A stretch of 64,000 bases of DNA from assembly GCF_005518135.1 (NCBI RefSeq), contig NZ_SULI01000008.1, forward strand, positions 1 to 64,000. Direction: 5' to 3'. Below, piece by piece: positions 61,813-64,000 of this stretch. Every line of letters starts with the position of its first letter. Position 1 is the first letter of the stretch. Under the pieces are notes generated by a model, which was not told the origin of the DNA, did no database searches, and saw only the letters and a list, made by a program, of their open reading frames with translations. The position numbers and the translations under genes were made by a program. This stretch comes from Shimia litoralis (GTDB lineage Bacteria; Pseudomonadota; Alphaproteobacteria; Rhodobacterales; Rhodobacteraceae).

Positions 61813-62811
61813 TCAGGCGTAAATATCTGTCCACAGCTCTTCGACTGCGGGCAAGGGGCTTTCTTTGGCGAATTCAGCCGAGGCATTGACCACAGCCTTA
61901 ATCTCTTTGTCGATGGCCTTAAGGTCGTCTTCGTTGGCGTGTTTTCCGTCCAGCAACAAGTGGCGCACATGGTCGATCGCGTCGCGTTCTTCGCGCATCT
62001 TTTGAACCTCTTCGCGGGTGCGATACTTGGCGGGGTCCGACATCGAATGCCCCCGATAGCGATAGGTCTTGACCTCGAGGATATACGGGCCTTTGCCCGC
62101 GCGGCAATGCGCGACGGCGCGTTCGCTGGCATCTTTGACGGCGAGAACATCCATGCCATCTACGGCTTCGCCGGGAATACCAAATGCTTCTCCGCGTGTG
62201 TGAATGTCAGGCGTGGAGGTTGATCGTTTCTGGGCGGTTCCCATGGCGTACTGATTGTTTTCAATGACAAAAATCACCGGCAAATCCCAAAGCGCGGCCA
62301 TGTTAAAGGTCTCGTACACCTGACCTTGGTTGGCGGCCCCATCCCCAAAATAGGCAAATGTCACACGGCCATTGTCTTTGTATTTGTCAGAAAAGGCCAA
62401 ACCCGCCCCCAGCGGCACCTGAGCGCCGACAATGCCATGCCCGCCATAGAAATGCGCCTCTTTGCTGAACATATGCATCGACCCCCCCTTACCTTTGGAG
62501 TAGCCGCCTTCGCGTCCGGTCAATTCGGCCATCACCCCGTTGGGGTCCATGCCACAGGCCAGCATATGTCCGTGATCACGATAAGAGGTGATGCGTTTGT
62601 CGCCGTCTTCGGCGGCGGCCTCGAGCCCAACAACGACGGCTTCTTGGCCGATGTAGAGATGGCAAAAGCCCCCTATCAACCCCATGCCATACAATTGTCC
62701 GGCTTTTTCCTCGAACCGCCGGATCAACAACATTTCGCGATAGAACTTAAGCAATTCCTCGCCGGATGTTTTGGTCTTTTTGGCCTTGCTGGCAGGTTTT
62801 CTCGCAGCCAT
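61813..62811 (-). CDS. pdhA: Pyruvate dehydrogenase complex E1 alpha subunit
   Basis: E1 alpha, 332 residues from the ATG at 62811 ([21 protein letters not shown]); an ATG further out at 62874 has no family support. The thiamine-diphosphate motif is [43 protein letters not shown]; the phosphorylation-loop-like [20 protein letters not shown] is present. It decarboxylates pyruvate. First gene of pdhABC; E3 is not in the window. Confidence 0.96.
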   Translation of the reverse strand: MAARKPASKAKKTKTSGEELLKFYREMLLIRRFEEKAGQLYGMGLIGGFCHLYIGQEAVVVGLEAAAEDGDKRITSYRDHGHMLACGMDPNGVMAELTGREGGYSKGKGGSMHMFSKEAHFYGGHGIVGAQVPLGAGLAFSDKYKDNGRVTFAYFGDGAANQGQVYETFNMAALWDLPVIFVIENNQYAMGTAQKRSTSTPDIHTRGEAFGIPGEAVDGMDVLAVKDASERAVAHCRAGKGPYILEVKTYRYRGHSMSDPAKYRTREEVQKMREERDAIDHVRHLLLDGKHANEDDLKAIDKEIKAVVNASAEFAKESPLPAVEELWTDIYA

Positions 62812-62934
62812 TCCAAGCCTCCCTGTGGATGAATAGTTTAGCGTTAAACAAAACCTAGCCGATCTCTCGGCCACAGGCGAGCGTAAATATTCCGAAACCT
62901 GCGGATCAAAAATATCAGGATGTCACAAGGGGGG

Positions 62935-63237
62935 TTAGCGAATGACGATCTCATCCGCGCGGATCAGGCCAAGCACATCGCGGGCTTGTTGATCCAACAG
63001 GTCAAGATCAAGAAAATCATCCGACAGGCGCTGGGTCAGGTTTTCCATACGGGCCACGTCTTGCTGCAGGGCCTCAAGCTCTTGGCGCAACTGCGCGCGC
63101 TCGGCGTTGACTTCGATACGGCGGAAAATGCCATAGTCACCCTGTACGGCGGCAAAGGTGAAATATGATGACAACGCGAATGCAATCCCGAAAAACAGGA
63201 ACGCACCAAAGGCCGGTCTTTGTCTGGATGTCGTCAT
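62935..63237 (-). CDS. FtsB/DivIC-type septum formation initiator protein
   Basis: A 100-residue single-pass membrane protein from the ATG at 63237 (MTTSRQRPAFGAFLFFGIAFALSSYFTFAAVQGDYG). The helix is followed by a coiled coil (NAERAQLRQELEALQQDVARMENLTQRLSDDF). The C-terminus LLDQQARDVLGLIRADEIVI matches the family. It should join the divisome with FtsL and FtsQ. Gene order next to pdhA is common in Rhodobacterales. Confidence 0.85.
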   Translation of the reverse strand: MTTSRQRPAFGAFLFFGIAFALSSYFTFAAVQGDYGIFRRIEVNAERAQLRQELEALQQDVARMENLTQRLSDDFLDLDLLDQQARDVLGLIRADEIVIR

Positions 63238-63566
63238 ATCTGCCTCGCCTCGCTCTCTTGTTGGAGCTAAAGCCACTATGTCACACCTGATTCGCTGTGT
63301 GAATCCCAAAAGGGTGAAAAAGGGCGAAAAACCTCATAATTTTGTGGTGTTACAGTGTCTGGCCATAGCGTTCGGGACCAGACACACTTGCCACAAAGTT
63401 ACGCGAGAGAGCTGCGGCGCGCCGCAGCAATATTGGTACGGGTATCTCTCTTGTCGTGCAGCTGCCGCCCTTCACAAGTTCTCGCAAGACCCAAGAACGG
63501 TGCTGTAAATATTAGACATCCAAGGATTGTAACTTCGGGCAACTTTTTCTGGGTAAACGTACGAAA
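63238..63566. other. Intergenic region upstream of ftsB-like gene
   Basis: About 330 bases. One short frame (63355-63573) lacks family features. It contains the ftsB-like promoter, not assigned by eye, and the end of the AraC gene. Nothing else recognised. Confidence 0.35.
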
Positions 63567-64000
63567 TTATTGAGAATACCTTGTCGGTGAGGCCCCAAAA
63601 TACTGCGTGAACGCGCGGGTAAAGTTTCCTGGCTCTCTATATCCCAGAGTATCTGCTACTTCGGCAACAGTGCTGCCTTTCAGCTTTAGCAATTCACAGG
63701 CGCGGTCCATGCGAGCTGCTTTCAGCACCTCGCGGAAATTCGTTCCATAGATGGCAAGTTGGCGTTGGACACTGCGTGGGCCGATATCCATCGCCTGAGC
63801 CAGCCGTTCAAGAGAGACATTGCGATCTGCAACCTGCATGTCGACAACGGCACGAATAGAATGCAGCAGTGTAATTGGGGGTCCCGAACGCTCGCGAACG
63901 ATATCGCCACGGGTGGTCAACATTTTCGGACCGAGTTTGGATCGTCGGGCACCAAGATCAGAGCTGGGTAACACCAAACGTAGTTGCGCACGATTGAAGA
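63567..64000 (-). CDS. AraC-family transcriptional regulator, C-terminal part (runs off the window)
   Basis: The frame is open through the right edge of the window, so the N-terminus is missing. The visible end holds an AraC-type double helix-turn-helix: NVSLERLAQAMDIGPRSVQRQLAIYGTNF and RMDRACELLKLKGSTVAEVADTLGYREPGNFTRAFTQYFGASPTRYSQ. The upstream piece NRAQLRLVLPSSDLGAR resembles the linker after an arabinose-binding-like N-terminal domain. Ligand and targets are unknown. Confidence 0.85.
   Translation of the reverse strand, partial: FNRAQLRLVLPSSDLGARRSKLGPKMLTTRGDIVRERSGPPITLLHSIRAVVDMQVADRNVSLERLAQAMDIGPRSVQRQLAIYGTNFREVLKAARMDRACELLKLKGSTVAEVADTLGYREPGNFTRAFTQYFGASPTRYSQ

Noticed and set aside
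1-64000. tRNA, rRNA or CRISPR array
   Set aside because: No cloverleaf-like or conserved rRNA stretch and no regularly spaced repeats were seen by eye. A dedicated covariance search would be needed to exclude small RNAs.

Overview
The window looks like chromosomal DNA of an alphaproteobacterium of the order Rhodobacterales, most likely a marine Roseobacter-group member. The basis is a complete Rhodobacter capsulatus-type gene transfer agent (GTA) cluster beside dksA-like, cysE and pdhABC genes, a TRAP transporter, an arylsulfatase, 4Fe-4S and classical photolyases, and a fabD-fabG-acpP-fabF-mltG block. I see no rRNA, tRNA or CRISPR array.

Region 1 (1-14.6 kb): a catabolic island transcribed leftward and bracketed by damaged IS6-family transposase genes. 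In transcription order it encodes an N-formylglutamate-amidohydrolase-like hydrolase, TRAP transporter QMP, a glutamine-synthetase-like gamma-glutamylamide ligase, an NAD aldehyde dehydrogenase, an iron-type alcohol dehydrogenase and a polyamine-type ABC importer. An RpiR regulator is divergent at the head. The gene set fits a gamma-glutamylation route for an amine that carries a hydroxyl group (ethanolamine-like). This is inferred from gene content.

Region 2 (14.6-19 kb): two divergent light-dependent DNA repair units: a DUF2256 zinc-ribbon protein, an SDR and a 4Fe-4S (6-4)-type photolyase leftward, and a class I CPD-type photolyase and a DCC-family thiol protein rightward. Region 3 (19-26.3 kb) is accessory and decaying: about 0.9 kb without a clear gene, a Crp/Fnr regulator, an arylsulfatase, a wrecked outer-membrane transporter pseudogene, an internally deleted IS3 element and a Hint-domain protein.

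Region 4 (26.3-43.4 kb) is mostly core genome: two tandem porins, trigger factor, aquaporin Z, an orphan HlyD protein with a small membrane partner, the rpsF-rpsR-rplI operon, YceI proteins (one fused to cytochrome b561) and the fatty-acid synthesis block, which includes a HisA-like protein with altered catalytic residues. Region 5 (43.5-57.8 kb) is the GTA structural operon from small terminase to the 1305-residue tail tip protein, with g3.5 and g10.1 present and no visible frameshift. Region 6 (57.8-64 kb) holds a DksA/TraR protein, cysE, pdhC-pdhB-pdhA, an FtsB/DivIC-like protein and the C-terminal part of an AraC regulator running off the right edge.

Many units are bounded by clear intrinsic terminators. 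GTA genes mostly overlap or abut, as expected for one long transcript.
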